Assembly: GCF_001922305.1 (NCBI RefSeq)
Contig: NZ_CP018839.1
Coordinates: forward strand, 1,798,001-1,862,000
DNA length: 64,000 bases
Reading direction: 5' to 3'
From: Thauera chlorobenzoica
Lineage (GTDB): Bacteria > Pseudomonadota > Gammaproteobacteria > Burkholderiales > Rhodocyclaceae
In this document: in pieces, positions 33,008-45,388 of the stretch
Layout of the letters: each line of letters starts with the position of its first letter
Numbering within the stretch: the first letter of the stretch is position 1
Position numbers and translations under genes: made by a program
Notes under the pieces: model-generated
The model's input: only the letters and a program-made list of their open reading frames with translations
Database searches by the model: none
What the model was told of the DNA's origin: nothing

Positions 33008-33385
33008 TCAGCCTCGCAGCATGGCCGCCAGCTCGCGCTCGAGCAGCGCGGGGTCACCCAGGTTGAGTTCGAGCAGGCGGCGCAGGTGGGTGATCGAATC
33101 GAGGTCGATCTCATGGCAGGCAAGGCCGATCCGCGTACCGTCGCTGGCGTGCTCGACGTGCGCCACCGTGCCCTTCATCCTGACGATGGCCTGGCCGCCG
33201 CTCAGTTCCAGGCTCAGTTCGGCGAGGTCGCCCGCCTTCGCCTGCAGATCGTGTTCGCACAGGAGCAGGGCACCCTTCAGCGACAAATTGTGCACGGTGC
33301 ACTGAAGGCGATCCCGGTTCAGCTGCAGGCTGGCGTCTTCGACGAAGGAGACGCGTGCGTTCAGGCGGCGGTGCTGGGGGTTCAT
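33008..33385 (-). CDS. PilZ-domain c-di-GMP-binding protein
   Basis: The 125-aa single-domain protein shows the two binding motifs of PilZ: RRLNARV near the N-terminus (RxxxR) and HNLSLKGALL (D/NxSxxG) about 25 residues later. A six-stranded barrel-like sequence follows. It probably reads out c-di-GMP, in line with the Lap locus next to it. The ATG at 33385 is used; a longer reading frame reaches 33490. Confidence 0.82.
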   Translation of the reverse strand: MNPQHRRLNARVSFVEDASLQLNRDRLQCTVHNLSLKGALLLCEHDLQAKAGDLAELSLELSGGQAIVRMKGTVAHVEHASDGTRIGLACHEIDLDSITHLRRLLELNLGDPALLERELAAMLRG

Positions 33386-33566
33386 GGCGGACTCCGAAAC
33401 GGCGGTCGGGGAATGGATCGGGCGAGGCCGGATTTTGCCCGATTCGGCTGAGGATTGCCTGCCCGGATCGGGGCGGGGCCGGCTTTTCATGCTGCAGTGA
33501 TAGACTGGAAAAGCTTTTCCGCGCTGGTTTTGCCTCCCGGCGGGCCTTTATCCCAAAGGAGCGATC

Positions 33567-34880
33567 GTGCTGCTCGACAACCTGCTCATCATCCTGGCGC
33601 TGATCGCGGCGAGCGCGTTTTTCTCGATGTCCGAGATCTCGCTCGCCGCCTCGCGCAAGATCAAGCTGCGCCTGATGGCCGAAGGCGGCCATGTCAATGC
33701 CCAGCGCGTGCTCGCGCTGCAGGACAACCCAGGCAATTTCTTTACCGTGGTGCAGATCGGCCTCAACGCGGTCGCGATCCTCGGCGGCATCGTCGGCGAG
33801 CAGGCCTTGTCGCCTCATGTCGCCGCGCTGTTGCGCCCGGTGTATGACGGGCCGGCGCTGGGGACGGCGAGCTTCGTGCTGTCGTTCAGCTTTGTCACCG
33901 CGCTGTTCGTGCTCTTCGCCGACCTGATGCCCAAGCGCCTGGCGATGGTGCAGCCCGAGCGCGTTGCGGTCGGGCTGGTGCGGCCGATGCAGGCCTGCAT
34001 GTGGCTGCTGGCGCCGCTGGTGTGGGTGTTCAACGGTCTCGCCGACCGCATTTTCCGCCTGCTGCGCATCCCCAGCGTGCGCACCGAGGACATCACTCCG
34101 GCCGACATCGTCGCGATGGCCGATGCCGGCGCCCAGGCCGGCGCGCTGCTGCGCCAGGAGCAGCACCTGATCAGCAACGTGTTCGAGCTCGATTCGCGCA
34201 TCGTGCCTTCGGCGATGACCTCGCGCGAGAGCATCGTCTTCCTGACCCTGTCCGAGTCGGAGGAGAGCATCCGGCGCAAGATCGCCGAGCACCCGCACGG
34301 CAAGTTTCCGGTGTGCGAGGACGGCATCGACAGCGTGATCGGCTACGTCGATGCGAAGGACATCCTGCCGCGGATCGTGCACGGCAAGAACCTGTCGCTG
34401 CGCACCCAGCCGATCGTGCGCAAGGTGCTGATGCTGCCCGACACGCTGAGCCTGTTCGAGGCGCTGGAGCGCTTCCGCGACGCGAAGGAGGACTTCGCCC
34501 TGGTGCTCAACGAGTACGCCCTGGTGGTGGGCCTGCTGTCGCTGCAAGACGTCATGAGCACGGTGATGGGCGACCTGGTGAGTCCCTTCCAGGAAGAGCT
34601 GATCGTGCGCCGCGACGACCACTCGTGGCTGATCGACGGCGTCACCCCGATCGAGGACGTCATGCAGGCGCTCGACATCGAGGTCTTCGAAGGCTTCCAG
34701 AACTACGAGACGGTGGCCGGCTTCCTGATGTACCGCCTGCGCAAGGTGCCCAAGCGCACTGACTTCGTCGTCTATGCCGGCTACAAGTTCGAGGTGGTCG
34801 ACATCGACAACTACCGCATCGATCAGGTGCTGGTGACGCGCGAGAACCCGCCCGTGCCGCCGGCTGCGAGCGCGGGCTGA
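33567..34880 (+). CDS. CNNM/CorC-family membrane protein (DUF21, CBS pair)
   Basis: The 437-aa protein has an N-terminal DUF21/CNNM membrane domain (residues about 1-190, four hydrophobic segments, with FFSMSEISLAASRKIKL). Two CBS domains (about 210-335) and a C-terminal CorC/HlyC domain (about 350-430) follow. Members are involved in magnesium or other cation export or in membrane integrity; the old name 'hemolysin' is not supported. The start is a GTG at 33567 with AAAGGA six bases before it. Confidence 0.85.
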   Translation: MLLDNLLIILALIAASAFFSMSEISLAASRKIKLRLMAEGGHVNAQRVLALQDNPGNFFTVVQIGLNAVAILGGIVGEQALSPHVAALLRPVYDGPALGTASFVLSFSFVTALFVLFADLMPKRLAMVQPERVAVGLVRPMQACMWLLAPLVWVFNGLADRIFRLLRIPSVRTEDITPADIVAMADAGAQAGALLRQEQHLISNVFELDSRIVPSAMTSRESIVFLTLSESEESIRRKIAEHPHGKFPVCEDGIDSVIGYVDAKDILPRIVHGKNLSLRTQPIVRKVLMLPDTLSLFEALERFRDAKEDFALVLNEYALVVGLLSLQDVMSTVMGDLVSPFQEELIVRRDDHSWLIDGVTPIEDVMQALDIEVFEGFQNYETVAGFLMYRLRKVPKRTDFVVYAGYKFEVVDIDNYRIDQVLVTRENPPVPPAASAG

Positions 34881-34917
34881 AGCGAAGGCGGAGTGGCGGG
34901 CGTAGCCCGCGCGCCGC

Positions 34918-35592
34918 TCAGGCGCTGGCCGGCACCCTGGCGTCGGCGATGCGCGCCAGCGCCGCGCGGCCGCTGAGGATGTGGGCGCGCATCCGCTGCT
35001 CGGCCTGCTCCGCATTGCGTGCGAGCAGGGCGTCGAGGATGCCGCGGTGCTCGGCCAGGGACTGCTCCAGCCGGCCTTCGGAGAACAGCGAATGATGGCG
35101 CGACAGCTTGATCACCTTGCGCAGGTCCTCGATCACGTGCAGCAGCCAGCGGTTGTCGGCGATCTCCTGCAGGGCGAGGTGGAAGGCCTGGTTGGCTTCG
35201 AAGAAGCCGTCGATGTCCTTCTCCGCAGCAGCCCGCTCCAGGCCGGCGTGGATGGTGCGCAGGCGGTCGAGTTCGGCGTCGCTGGCGTGGGTTGCCGAAA
35301 CCCGGGCGCATTCGCCTTCGAGCATCGACATCACGCTGAAGACCTCGTCGAGGTCGCGCTCGGAGATTTCGGTGACATAGCAGCCGCGGCGCGGCTTGAG
35401 CGTCACCAGGCCTTCGGAGGCGAGCACCTTGAGCGCTTCGCGCAGCGGCGTGCGCGAAATGCCGTATTGTTCGGCGATGGCCTGCTCGTCCACCCAGGTG
35501 CCGGGTGGCAACTCGTGCGAGAAGATGCGCTGGCGGAGGCGTTCGGCCACTTCCTGGTAGAGCGCCATGGGGGCGATGCGGGACGGCTTCAT
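34918..35592 (-). CDS. GntR-family (FCD) transcription regulator of the propionyl-CoA operon
   Basis: The 224-aa regulator has a winged-helix GntR domain (residues about 10-75, with ISRTPLREALKVLASEGLV) and an all-helical FCD ligand domain. Metal-binding His and Asp residues of the FCD type are visible in EANQAFHLALQ, RHHSLF and LAEHRGIL. It diverges from the methylmalonyl-CoA mutase operon, and palindromic AT-rich sites lie in the shared promoter region. A role as acyl-CoA or organic-acid-responsive repressor of that operon is a strong inference. Confidence 0.85.
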   Translation of the reverse strand: MKPSRIAPMALYQEVAERLRQRIFSHELPPGTWVDEQAIAEQYGISRTPLREALKVLASEGLVTLKPRRGCYVTEISERDLDEVFSVMSMLEGECARVSATHASDAELDRLRTIHAGLERAAAEKDIDGFFEANQAFHLALQEIADNRWLLHVIEDLRKVIKLSRHHSLFSEGRLEQSLAEHRGILDALLARNAEQAEQRMRAHILSGRAALARIADARVPASA

Positions 35593-35685
35593 GTCGGGTC
35601 TGCGAGGTCGGTGCGGTAGGGGCGGGTATGCAGGGGGTGGGGGAGCCTCGGGGCGAGGCCACGGCTGTCGATCGATTCTACCCTA

Positions 35686-35715
35686 TTGCACTCATAATTA
35701 TGGATAAAGTATTAT
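35686..35715 (+). promoter_or_regulatory. Sigma-70-like promoter of the methylmalonyl-CoA mutase operon
   Basis: TTGCAC at 35686-35691 and TATTAT at 35710-35715 are separated by 18 bases. The spacer is unusually AT-rich and contains the palindrome CATAATTATG. The site lies 131 bases before the mutase start and is placed to read toward it. Confidence 0.6.
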
Positions 35716-35716
35716 C
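35692..35716. promoter_or_regulatory. Candidate GntR operators within the mcm promoter
   Basis: CATAATTATG at 35693-35702 is a perfect 10-bp palindrome. Directly after it GATAA-AGTA-TTATC (35703-35716) is a 5-bp inverted repeat overlapping the -10 box. Binding at either would block the promoter. The same 14-mer pattern (TYATAATTATGRAT) occurs in front of the VOC gene at 45202-45215. Confidence 0.55.
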
Positions 35717-35846
35717 GACGACTGCTGAACAAGTCGAATTCCAGTGCGTACCGTAGCGTCCTGGCCGCGGCGCGCGGGTGTTCGTCGCGCCGCGGGCCGC
35801 TACCGCACCCGGAAGTACCGTAGTCGTCGTATCCAAGAGGTTTCCC

Positions 35847-38011
<2,165 letters not shown>

Positions 38012-38012
<1 letters not shown>

Positions 38013-38995
38013 TGACGATGCTGGATGCGAACGATCGGGCGCTGGTCGACGGCGTGCTCGCGCGTCAGCTGCGCCCGCTCGCCAAGGCCATCACCCTGAT
38101 CGAGTCGCAGCGCGAAGACCATAAGCTGCGCGCGCAGCGCGTGCTCGAAGCGCTGCTGCCGCACACCGGTGGGGCGATGCGGGTGGGCATCTCGGGGGTG
38201 CCGGGGGTGGGCAAGAGCACCTTCATCGAGGCGCTCGGCCTCTACCTGATCGAGCAGGGCCTGCGCGTTGCGGTGCTGGCGGTCGATCCGTCCTCGTCGC
38301 TGACGGGCGGCTCGATCCTCGGCGACAAGACGCGCATGGAGGGGCTGAGTCAGAACCCGGCCGCCTTCATCCGCCCCAGCCCCTCGGCCTGCAGCCTGGG
38401 CGGGGTGGCGGAGAAGACGCGCGAGACGATGCTGGTGTGCGAGGCCGCCGGCTTCGACGTGCTCATTGTCGAGACCGTCGGCGTTGGCCAGAGCGAGACC
38501 GCGGTCGCGGGCATGACCGACCTCTTCTGCCTGCTCCAGCTGCCCAACGCCGGCGACGACCTGCAGGCGATCAAGAAGGGGATCATGGAGATGGCCGACC
38601 TGATCGTGATCAACAAGGCCGATCTCGACCCGGCGGCGGCGATGCGCGCTAAGGCCCAGATCAGGACCGCGCTGCACATGCTGCGCCCGGCCAGCCCGAA
38701 CTGGACGGTGCCGGTGCTGACGCTGTCGGCGCTGAAAAAGGACGGCATCGCCGAATTCTGGCAGGCGGTGAGCGACTACCGCCGGGCGCTCACCGCCTCC
38801 GGCGAATTCGCCGCCAGGCGCCGCCACCAGGCCCTGGCCTGGATGTGGGAACTGATCGATGCGGGGCTGCGCAGCCGCTTCCGCAATCATCCGCAGGTGA
38901 AGCACGACTTGCCCGGGCTTGCCCGTGCGGTGGAGGAGGGCGCGACCACGCCCACGCTCGCCGCGCTGCGCCTGCTCGGCGACTTTCAGGCTTGA
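38012..38995 (+). CDS. meaB: MeaB-like GTPase, chaperone of methylmalonyl-CoA mutase
   Basis: The 327-aa G3E-family GTPase has a P-loop GVPGVGKST, switch region [30 protein letters not shown] and the base-recognition motif NKAD. MeaB proteins protect and reload the B12 cofactor of methylmalonyl-CoA mutase. Its ATG shares a base with the mutase stop codon, which fits a stoichiometric complex. A second in-frame ATG lies two codons later. Confidence 0.92.
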
Positions 38996-39050
38996 AACAG
39001 GACGCCCCGCCGCACAAGGCCGGGCGGAACGATCCGACAGGAGACTCTCC

Positions 39051-40583
<1,533 letters not shown>

Positions 40584-40605
40584 TCCGCGCATGAGGAATA
40601 TCTAC

Positions 40606-40728
40606 ATGTTCAAGAAAATCCTGATTGCCAACCGCGGGGACCAGCCGCGCAGCGGCGCAGCGACGAAGTCAAATTGCCTGGCGGGCGAAGCACGCTGCGA
40701 TTTCACCGCGGAGGTGGCGCATGTTTAA
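40606..40728 (+). CDS. 40-aa leader-like ORF repeating the first 11 codons of pccA
   Basis: An ATG at 40606 has a GAGGAA site seven bases upstream. Its first 11 codons encode MFKKILIANRG, identical to the pccA N-terminus, although four of the 33 bases differ and all four changes are synonymous third positions. The frame then diverges (DQPRSGAATKSNCL...) and stops at 40726-40728, overlapping the pccA start by eight bases. It could be a leader peptide coupled to pccA translation, or the relic of an aberrant duplication. The well-placed ribosome site favours translation. Confidence 0.55.
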   Translation: MFKKILIANRGDQPRSGAATKSNCLAGEARCDFTAEVAHV

Positions 40729-40761
40729 GAAGATCCTGATTGCAAACCGCGGTGAAATCGC
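40697..40761 (+). promoter_or_regulatory. 15-bp inverted repeat enclosing the pccA ribosome site and start codon
   Basis: GCGATTTCACCGCGG at 40697-40711 is the exact reverse complement of CCGCGGTGAAATCGC at 40747-40761. The 35-base loop contains part of GGAGGTGG and the ATG of pccA (40721). In mRNA the stem could limit translation of pccA unless a ribosome coming from the leader frame opens it. Confidence 0.55.
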
Positions 40762-42712
40762 CTGCCGCGTGATCAAGACCGCCCGCAAGATGGGCATCGC
40801 CACCGTCGCGGTCCATTCCGAGGCCGACCAGGACGCACTCTTCGTCGAGCTCGCCGACGAGGCCGTGTGCATCGGCCCGGCGCCGTCGAAAGAGTCCTAC
40901 CTGGTGATGGACAAGATCATCGCCGCCTGCAAGCAGACGGGCGCCGAAGCGGTCCATCCGGGCTACGGCTTCCTGTCGGAGAACGCCGAGTTCTCGCGCC
41001 GCCTGGAAGAGGAAGGGATCAAGTTCATCGGCCCGAAGCACTATTCGGTGGCCAAGATGGGCGACAAGATCGAGTCGAAGAAGCTCGCGATCGAAGCCGG
41101 TGTGAACACCATTCCCGGCTACAACGACGCGATCGCCGGCCCGGCCGAGGCGGTCGAGATCGCGAAGAAGATCGGCTATCCGGTGATGATCAAGGCCTCT
41201 GCCGGCGGCGGCGGCAAGGGCCTGCGGGTGGCGTTCAGCGACGAGGAGGCCTTCGAAGGCTTTGCTTCCTGCGTCAACGAAGCGCGCAACGCCTTCGGCG
41301 ACGACCGCGTATTCATCGAGAAGTACGTCCTCGAGCCGCGCCACATCGAGATCCAGGTGCTGGGCGATGCGCACGGCAACTACGTGTACCTGAACGAGCG
41401 CGACTGCTCGATCCAGCGCCGCCACCAGAAGGTCATCGAGGAGGCGCCGAGTCCCTTCGTCGATCCCGCGATGCGCCGCGCGATGGGCGAGCAGGCGGTG
41501 GCGCTGGCGCGCGCGGTGAACTACGAGTCGGCCGGCACGGTCGAGTTCGTGGTGAGCGGCGCAACCAAGGAGTTCTACTTCCTCGAGATGAACACCCGCC
41601 TGCAGGTCGAGCATCCGGTCACCGAGCTGATCACCGGGCTGGACCTCGTCGAGCAGATGATCCGCGTCGCTGCCGGCGAGAGGCTGCCGCTCAGCCAGGC
41701 CGAGGTGAAGATCGACGGCTGGGCGATGGAATGCCGGATCAACGCCGAAGACCCGTTCCGCGGCTTCCTGCCCTCCACCGGGCGCCTGGTGAGGTTCCAG
41801 CCCCCGGCTGAAGTGCCGGGCCAGGTGCGCGTCGACACCGGCGTCTATGAAGGCGGCGAGATCTCGATGTTCTACGACTCGATGATCGCCAAGCTCATCG
41901 TCCATGGCGCCACCCGCGAGCAGGCCATCGAACGCATGCGCGACGCGCTCAACGCCTTCGTGATCCGCGGCATCAGCTCCAACATCCCGTTCCAGGCCGC
42001 GCTGCTGCAGCACCCGCGCTTCTGCTCGGGGCACTTCAACACCGGCTTCATCGCCGAGGAGTACCCGCGGGGCTTCGACGCCTCGATGGTGCCGCACGAC
42101 GACCCGGTGCTGCTCGCTGCGGTCGCCACCTTCGCCCGGGTGCGTTACATCGAGCGTGCGACCCAGATCGAAGGCCAGCTTGCCGGGCACGGGCGCAAGG
42201 TCTCGCGCGAGTGGGTGGTGGTGATGGCCGGCCGGCAGTACCCGGTGAGCACCCGGCCGCTCGCAGGCGGGCTGGAGGTCATCCACGAAGGGCGTACCTA
42301 CGCCATTGTTTCCGCATGGATCTTCGGCGACCTGCTGTTTACCGGCACTGTCAACGGCGCGCCCATCTGCCTGCAGATCGAGCGCCGCGGCCTGCGCTAT
42401 CGCATCGCCCATTTCGGCCTTCAGGTCGAGCCGATGGTGATGACCCCGCGTGCCGCGCGCCTGCTCGCGCTGATGCCCGAGAAGCTGCCGCCCGACCTGT
42501 CGAAGTTCCTGCTGTCGCCGATGCCCGGCCTGCTGCGCGAAGTCGCGGTCGCCGAGGGGCAGGAGGTGAAGGCGGGCGAGAAGCTCGCGACCATCGAGGC
42601 GATGAAGATGGAGAACGTGCTCAAGGCCGAGCAGGACGGCAAGGTCAAAAAGATCGTCGCCCGCCCGGGGGCCAGCCTGTCGGTGGACGAGGTCATCATC
42701 GAGTTCGAGTGA
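40721..42712 (+). CDS. pccA: Propionyl-CoA carboxylase, biotin-carrying (alpha) subunit
   Basis: The 663-aa protein has a biotin carboxylase domain (residues about 1-450, with ATP loop KASAGGGGKGLRVA and EMNTRLQVEHPVTE). A linker of the PCC/MCC type and a C-terminal biotinyl domain follow, with the biotin Lys629 in EAMKMEN. With PccB it makes methylmalonyl-CoA from propionyl-CoA and bicarbonate. It is the last gene of the mcm-meaB-pccB-pccA operon, and a strong terminator follows 72 bases after the stop. Confidence 0.92.
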   Translation: MFKKILIANRGEIACRVIKTARKMGIATVAVHSEADQDALFVELADEAVCIGPAPSKESYLVMDKIIAACKQTGAEAVHPGYGFLSENAEFSRRLEEEGIKFIGPKHYSVAKMGDKIESKKLAIEAGVNTIPGYNDAIAGPAEAVEIAKKIGYPVMIKASAGGGGKGLRVAFSDEEAFEGFASCVNEARNAFGDDRVFIEKYVLEPRHIEIQVLGDAHGNYVYLNERDCSIQRRHQKVIEEAPSPFVDPAMRRAMGEQAVALARAVNYESAGTVEFVVSGATKEFYFLEMNTRLQVEHPVTELITGLDLVEQMIRVAAGERLPLSQAEVKIDGWAMECRINAEDPFRGFLPSTGRLVRFQPPAEVPGQVRVDTGVYEGGEISMFYDSMIAKLIVHGATREQAIERMRDALNAFVIRGISSNIPFQAALLQHPRFCSGHFNTGFIAEEYPRGFDASMVPHDDPVLLAAVATFARVRYIERATQIEGQLAGHGRKVSREWVVVMAGRQYPVSTRPLAGGLEVIHEGRTYAIVSAWIFGDLLFTGTVNGAPICLQIERRGLRYRIAHFGLQVEPMVMTPRAARLLALMPEKLPPDLSKFLLSPMPGLLREVAVAEGQEVKAGEKLATIEAMKMENVLKAEQDGKVKKIVARPGASLSVDEVIIEFE

Positions 42713-42783
42713 TCGCTGCCGTGAAACGGTTTTGATCGATGGGGAGGGAGGTCCGGGCCATGTGCCCGGGCGCCTGTCGGCAG

Positions 42784-42811
42784 AAGGCCTGCGCAAGCAG
42801 GCCTTTTTTTT
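42784..42811 (+). terminator. Intrinsic terminator of the propionyl-CoA operon
   Basis: AAGGCCTGC (42784-42792) and GCAGGCCTT (42797-42805) form a 9-bp stem around the tetraloop GCAA, followed by a run of eight T residues (42804-42811). This is a classical Rho-independent terminator. Confidence 0.93.
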
Positions 42812-42927
42812 CGATGCGCATCCGGCAGGGCGGATGCGCTCGATCGCACGCTGGCCTCGACGGCAGCGGAGCTGTTTGGGAGGGCGGTCCGGTGCCGTGG
42901 AACTTCACTCCGCACAGCTTGTCACAT

Positions 42928-42956
42928 TTGCACAAAAGTATTTCGTCACATATGAT
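42928..42956 (+). promoter_or_regulatory. Sigma-70-like promoter upstream of kamA
   Basis: TTGCAC (42928-42933) and TATGAT (42951-42956) are separated by the optimal 17 bases in an AT-richer stretch. The gene starts 209 bases further on, so a long 5' leader would be transcribed. Confidence 0.6.
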
Positions 42957-43165
42957 GCAGATCGTCAATCTGCTCGCCGCACTCGCGGGAGCGTGAATAA
43001 ACAGGACCCGAGGCTGGCATCCAGCCGTTTTCACGATCATTCCGGGTCTGCTCCGTTTTCCCTGCCGACTGCCAGACGTGGTTTTCCGTGTCCGGGCGCA
43101 GGTTTGTGGGCGCCGTAACCGCGCGCCCCTGCAAAACCCACAAGACCACACCAGGAGGACATCCC

Positions 43166-44578
43166 ATGAGCGCTCAAGTGCAGGCTCTCCAGCCCCATCA
43201 CATCCAGCCTCTCGCGCAGATCCCCCCCGCCGGTGTCGATTTCTTCGACCCCGTTCCATTCAAGGTGTACACCCAACGCGACCTCGAGCGTATCGCGCCG
43301 CTGGCCAGGCTGTCGCCCGAGCAGCGCTTCGAGATGAAGGTGGTGTCTTCGGTGCTGCCCTTCCGCGTCAACCAGTACGTCATCGACGAACTGATCGACT
43401 GGAGCAAGGTTCCCGACGACCCGATCTTCCAGCTCACTTTCCCGCAGCGCGGCATGCTCGCCCCCGAGCACTACGATCGCATCGCCGGGCTGATCCGCGG
43501 CGGCGCCGACAAGGCCGAACTGGAGCGGGCGGTGGGCGAAGTGCGCCATGCGCTGAACCCGCATCCGGCCGACCAGATGGAAATGAACATGCCGCGCGAC
43601 GAGCACGGCAAGCGCCTCGAAGGCATGCAGCACAAGTACCGCGAGACGGTGCTGTTCTTCCCCACCCAGGGGCAGACCTGCCACAGTTACTGCAGCTTCT
43701 GCTTCCGCTGGGCGCAGTTCGTCGGTGACAAGGAGCTGCGCATCTGCTCGTCCGAGGCCGCCGAGCTGCACGGCTACCTGCGCCGCCACCCCGAAGTCAC
43801 CGACCTGCTGGTCACCGGTGGCGACCCGATGGTGATGAAGACGCGCCACCTGCGCGACTTTCTCGAGCCCCTGCTGCAACCCGAGTTCGACCACGTCCAG
43901 ACCATCCGCATCGGCTCCAAGGCGCTCACCTTCTGGCCGCACCGCTTCCTCGGCGCGGAGGACGCCGACGACCTGATCCGCCTGCTGACCCAGCTCGTCG
44001 AGGCCGGCAAGCATGTCGCCCTGATGGCGCACTACAACCACTGGAAGGAACTCGACACCGAGGCCGCGCAGGCCGCGATCCGCCGCATCCGCGGCACCGG
44101 CGCGGTGATCCGCGCCCAAGGGCCGCTGGTCGCGCACATCAACGACGACCCCGCGGTATGGGCGAAACTGTGGAAGCTGGAAGTGAAGCTCGGCCTGGTG
44201 CCCTACTACATGTTCGTCGAGCGCGACACCGGCGCGCGCAACTACTTCGAAGTGCCGCTGGTGCGCGCCTGGGAAATCTACCGCGAGGCCATGCAGCAGG
44301 TCTCCGGCCTCGCCCGTACCGCGCGCGGCCCGAGCATGAGCGCCAGCCCGGGCAAGGTCGAGATCCAGGGCGTCGCCGAGATCGCCGGCGAAAAAGTCTT
44401 CGTCCTGCGCTTCATCCAGGGGCGCAACCCCGACTGGGTGCAGCGCCCGTTCTTCGCCAGGTTCGACGACAAGGCGACCTGGCTCGACCAGCTCGTCCCC
44501 GCCTTCGGTGAGGAAAAATGGTTCTGGCAGGACGAGTACAAAGCGATCCGCGAGGAGCGGCTCGGCCACGCCGACTGA
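43166..44578 (+). CDS. KamA-family radical SAM protein (lysine 2,3-aminomutase-like)
   Basis: The 470-aa radical SAM enzyme has the iron-sulfur motif CHSYCSFC (Cys 172, 176, 179), preceded by RETVLFFPTQGQT and followed by the SAM-binding LLVTGGDPMVMK. These fit KamA-type aminomutases. A Lys in SASPGKVEIQG corresponds in position to the PLP Lys of lysine 2,3-aminomutase, but the usual Gly-rich stretch is shorter, so the substrate is uncertain. CCAGGAGGA precedes the ATG at 43166. Confidence 0.82.
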   Translation: MSAQVQALQPHHIQPLAQIPPAGVDFFDPVPFKVYTQRDLERIAPLARLSPEQRFEMKVVSSVLPFRVNQYVIDELIDWSKVPDDPIFQLTFPQRGMLAPEHYDRIAGLIRGGADKAELERAVGEVRHALNPHPADQMEMNMPRDEHGKRLEGMQHKYRETVLFFPTQGQTCHSYCSFCFRWAQFVGDKELRICSSEAAELHGYLRRHPEVTDLLVTGGDPMVMKTRHLRDFLEPLLQPEFDHVQTIRIGSKALTFWPHRFLGAEDADDLIRLLTQLVEAGKHVALMAHYNHWKELDTEAAQAAIRRIRGTGAVIRAQGPLVAHINDDPAVWAKLWKLEVKLGLVPYYMFVERDTGARNYFEVPLVRAWEIYREAMQQVSGLARTARGPSMSASPGKVEIQGVAEIAGEKVFVLRFIQGRNPDWVQRPFFARFDDKATWLDQLVPAFGEEKWFWQDEYKAIREERLGHAD

Positions 44579-44698
44579 AGTGGCGGCACCCAGCAGCAGC
44601 CCCACCCGCTGCTCTGCTGTCCGCCGCTTCGCGGCTTCCTGGACGGCCCCGTCCCCGCCCCGATCCCGGGCGGACGGTGGCGTGCAGGTGAGCCCACC

Positions 44699-45175
44699 TC
44701 AGCCCGCCATGCGGGCAAACGCCGCCACCACTTCGGGCGGCGCCTGCACCAGCTCGATCAGCACGCCTTCTCCGCCGATGGGGAAGGCGTCGTTGCTTTT
44801 CGGGTGCACGAAGGTGATGTCGTAACCCGCTGCGCCGCGTCGGATTCCCCCTGGGGCGAAGCGCACACCGTTTGCGGTGAGCCAGTCCACCGCCTTGGGC
44901 AGGTCGTCCACCCACAGGCCGACGTGGTTGAGCGGGGTGGTGTGTACCGCCGGCTTCTTCTCCGCATCCAGCGGCTGCATCAGGTCCACTTCAACCTTGA
45001 ATGGCCCGCTGCCGATCGCGCAGATGTCCTCGTCGACGTTCTCGCGCTCGGAAACGAAGTTGCCGGTGACTTCCAGCCCGAGCAGGTCGACCCACAAGGT
45101 CTTGAGCTTTTCCTTGCTCGGGCCGCCGATGGCGATCTGTTGAATGCCGAGAATCTTGAAAGGGCGTGGGGTCAT
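44699..45175 (-). CDS. VOC-family protein, probable methylmalonyl-CoA epimerase
   Basis: The 158-aa protein has the two beta-alpha-beta-beta-beta modules of the vicinal oxygen chelate fold. Metal ligands of epimerases are His, Gln/Glu, His, Glu. Here the second His ([10 protein letters not shown]) and the last Glu ([10 protein letters not shown]) are kept, but the first His position reads IQQIAIG, a Gln. The C-terminal [10 protein letters not shown] closely resembles methylmalonyl-CoA epimerases. The shared promoter motif with the mutase operon supports that role. Other VOC functions such as glyoxalase remain possible. Confidence 0.65.
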   Translation of the reverse strand: MTPRPFKILGIQQIAIGGPSKEKLKTLWVDLLGLEVTGNFVSERENVDEDICAIGSGPFKVEVDLMQPLDAEKKPAVHTTPLNHVGLWVDDLPKAVDWLTANGVRFAPGGIRRGAAGYDITFVHPKSNDAFPIGGEGVLIELVQAPPEVVAAFARMAG

Positions 45176-45201
45176 GGCGGCTCCGATGCTTGTGATAAAG
45201 A

Positions 45202-45215
45202 ATTCATAATTATAA
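45202..45215 (-). promoter_or_regulatory. Copy of the mcm operator motif in front of the VOC gene
   Basis: Read toward the VOC gene this is TTATAATTATGAAT, which differs from TCATAATTATGGAT in the mcm promoter by two transitions. It lies 27 bases before the VOC start codon and overlaps a possible TATAAT -10 box. A shared GntR regulator is the likely explanation. Confidence 0.5.
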
Positions 45216-45388
45216 ACGGGGCGGAGATCCGAGTGTGCATGAGCCGGCACGGCGGAAGCAGAAGGTTGGCGCGCTCATTGAGGTTATCCTGATGAGGCCC
45301 CCGACGGATTCCGTGCCACCGGATCGGGCTCGCCGGGCAACTCTCCGGCGCCGCAGGGCGCGACGATCACGGTGCACAGGGCGCGAAC

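Larger units (their letters stand above)
42713..43165. other. Intergenic region before kamA with terminator and promoter
   Basis: This 453-base gap holds the pccA terminator (42784-42811) and a sigma-70-like promoter (42928-42956). Short open frames within it have no recognisable product and overlap the hairpin. Confidence 0.6.

Noticed and set aside
42739..43118. Short open frames between pccA and kamA
   Set aside because: They run through the terminator hairpin and the promoter and have no recognisable product.
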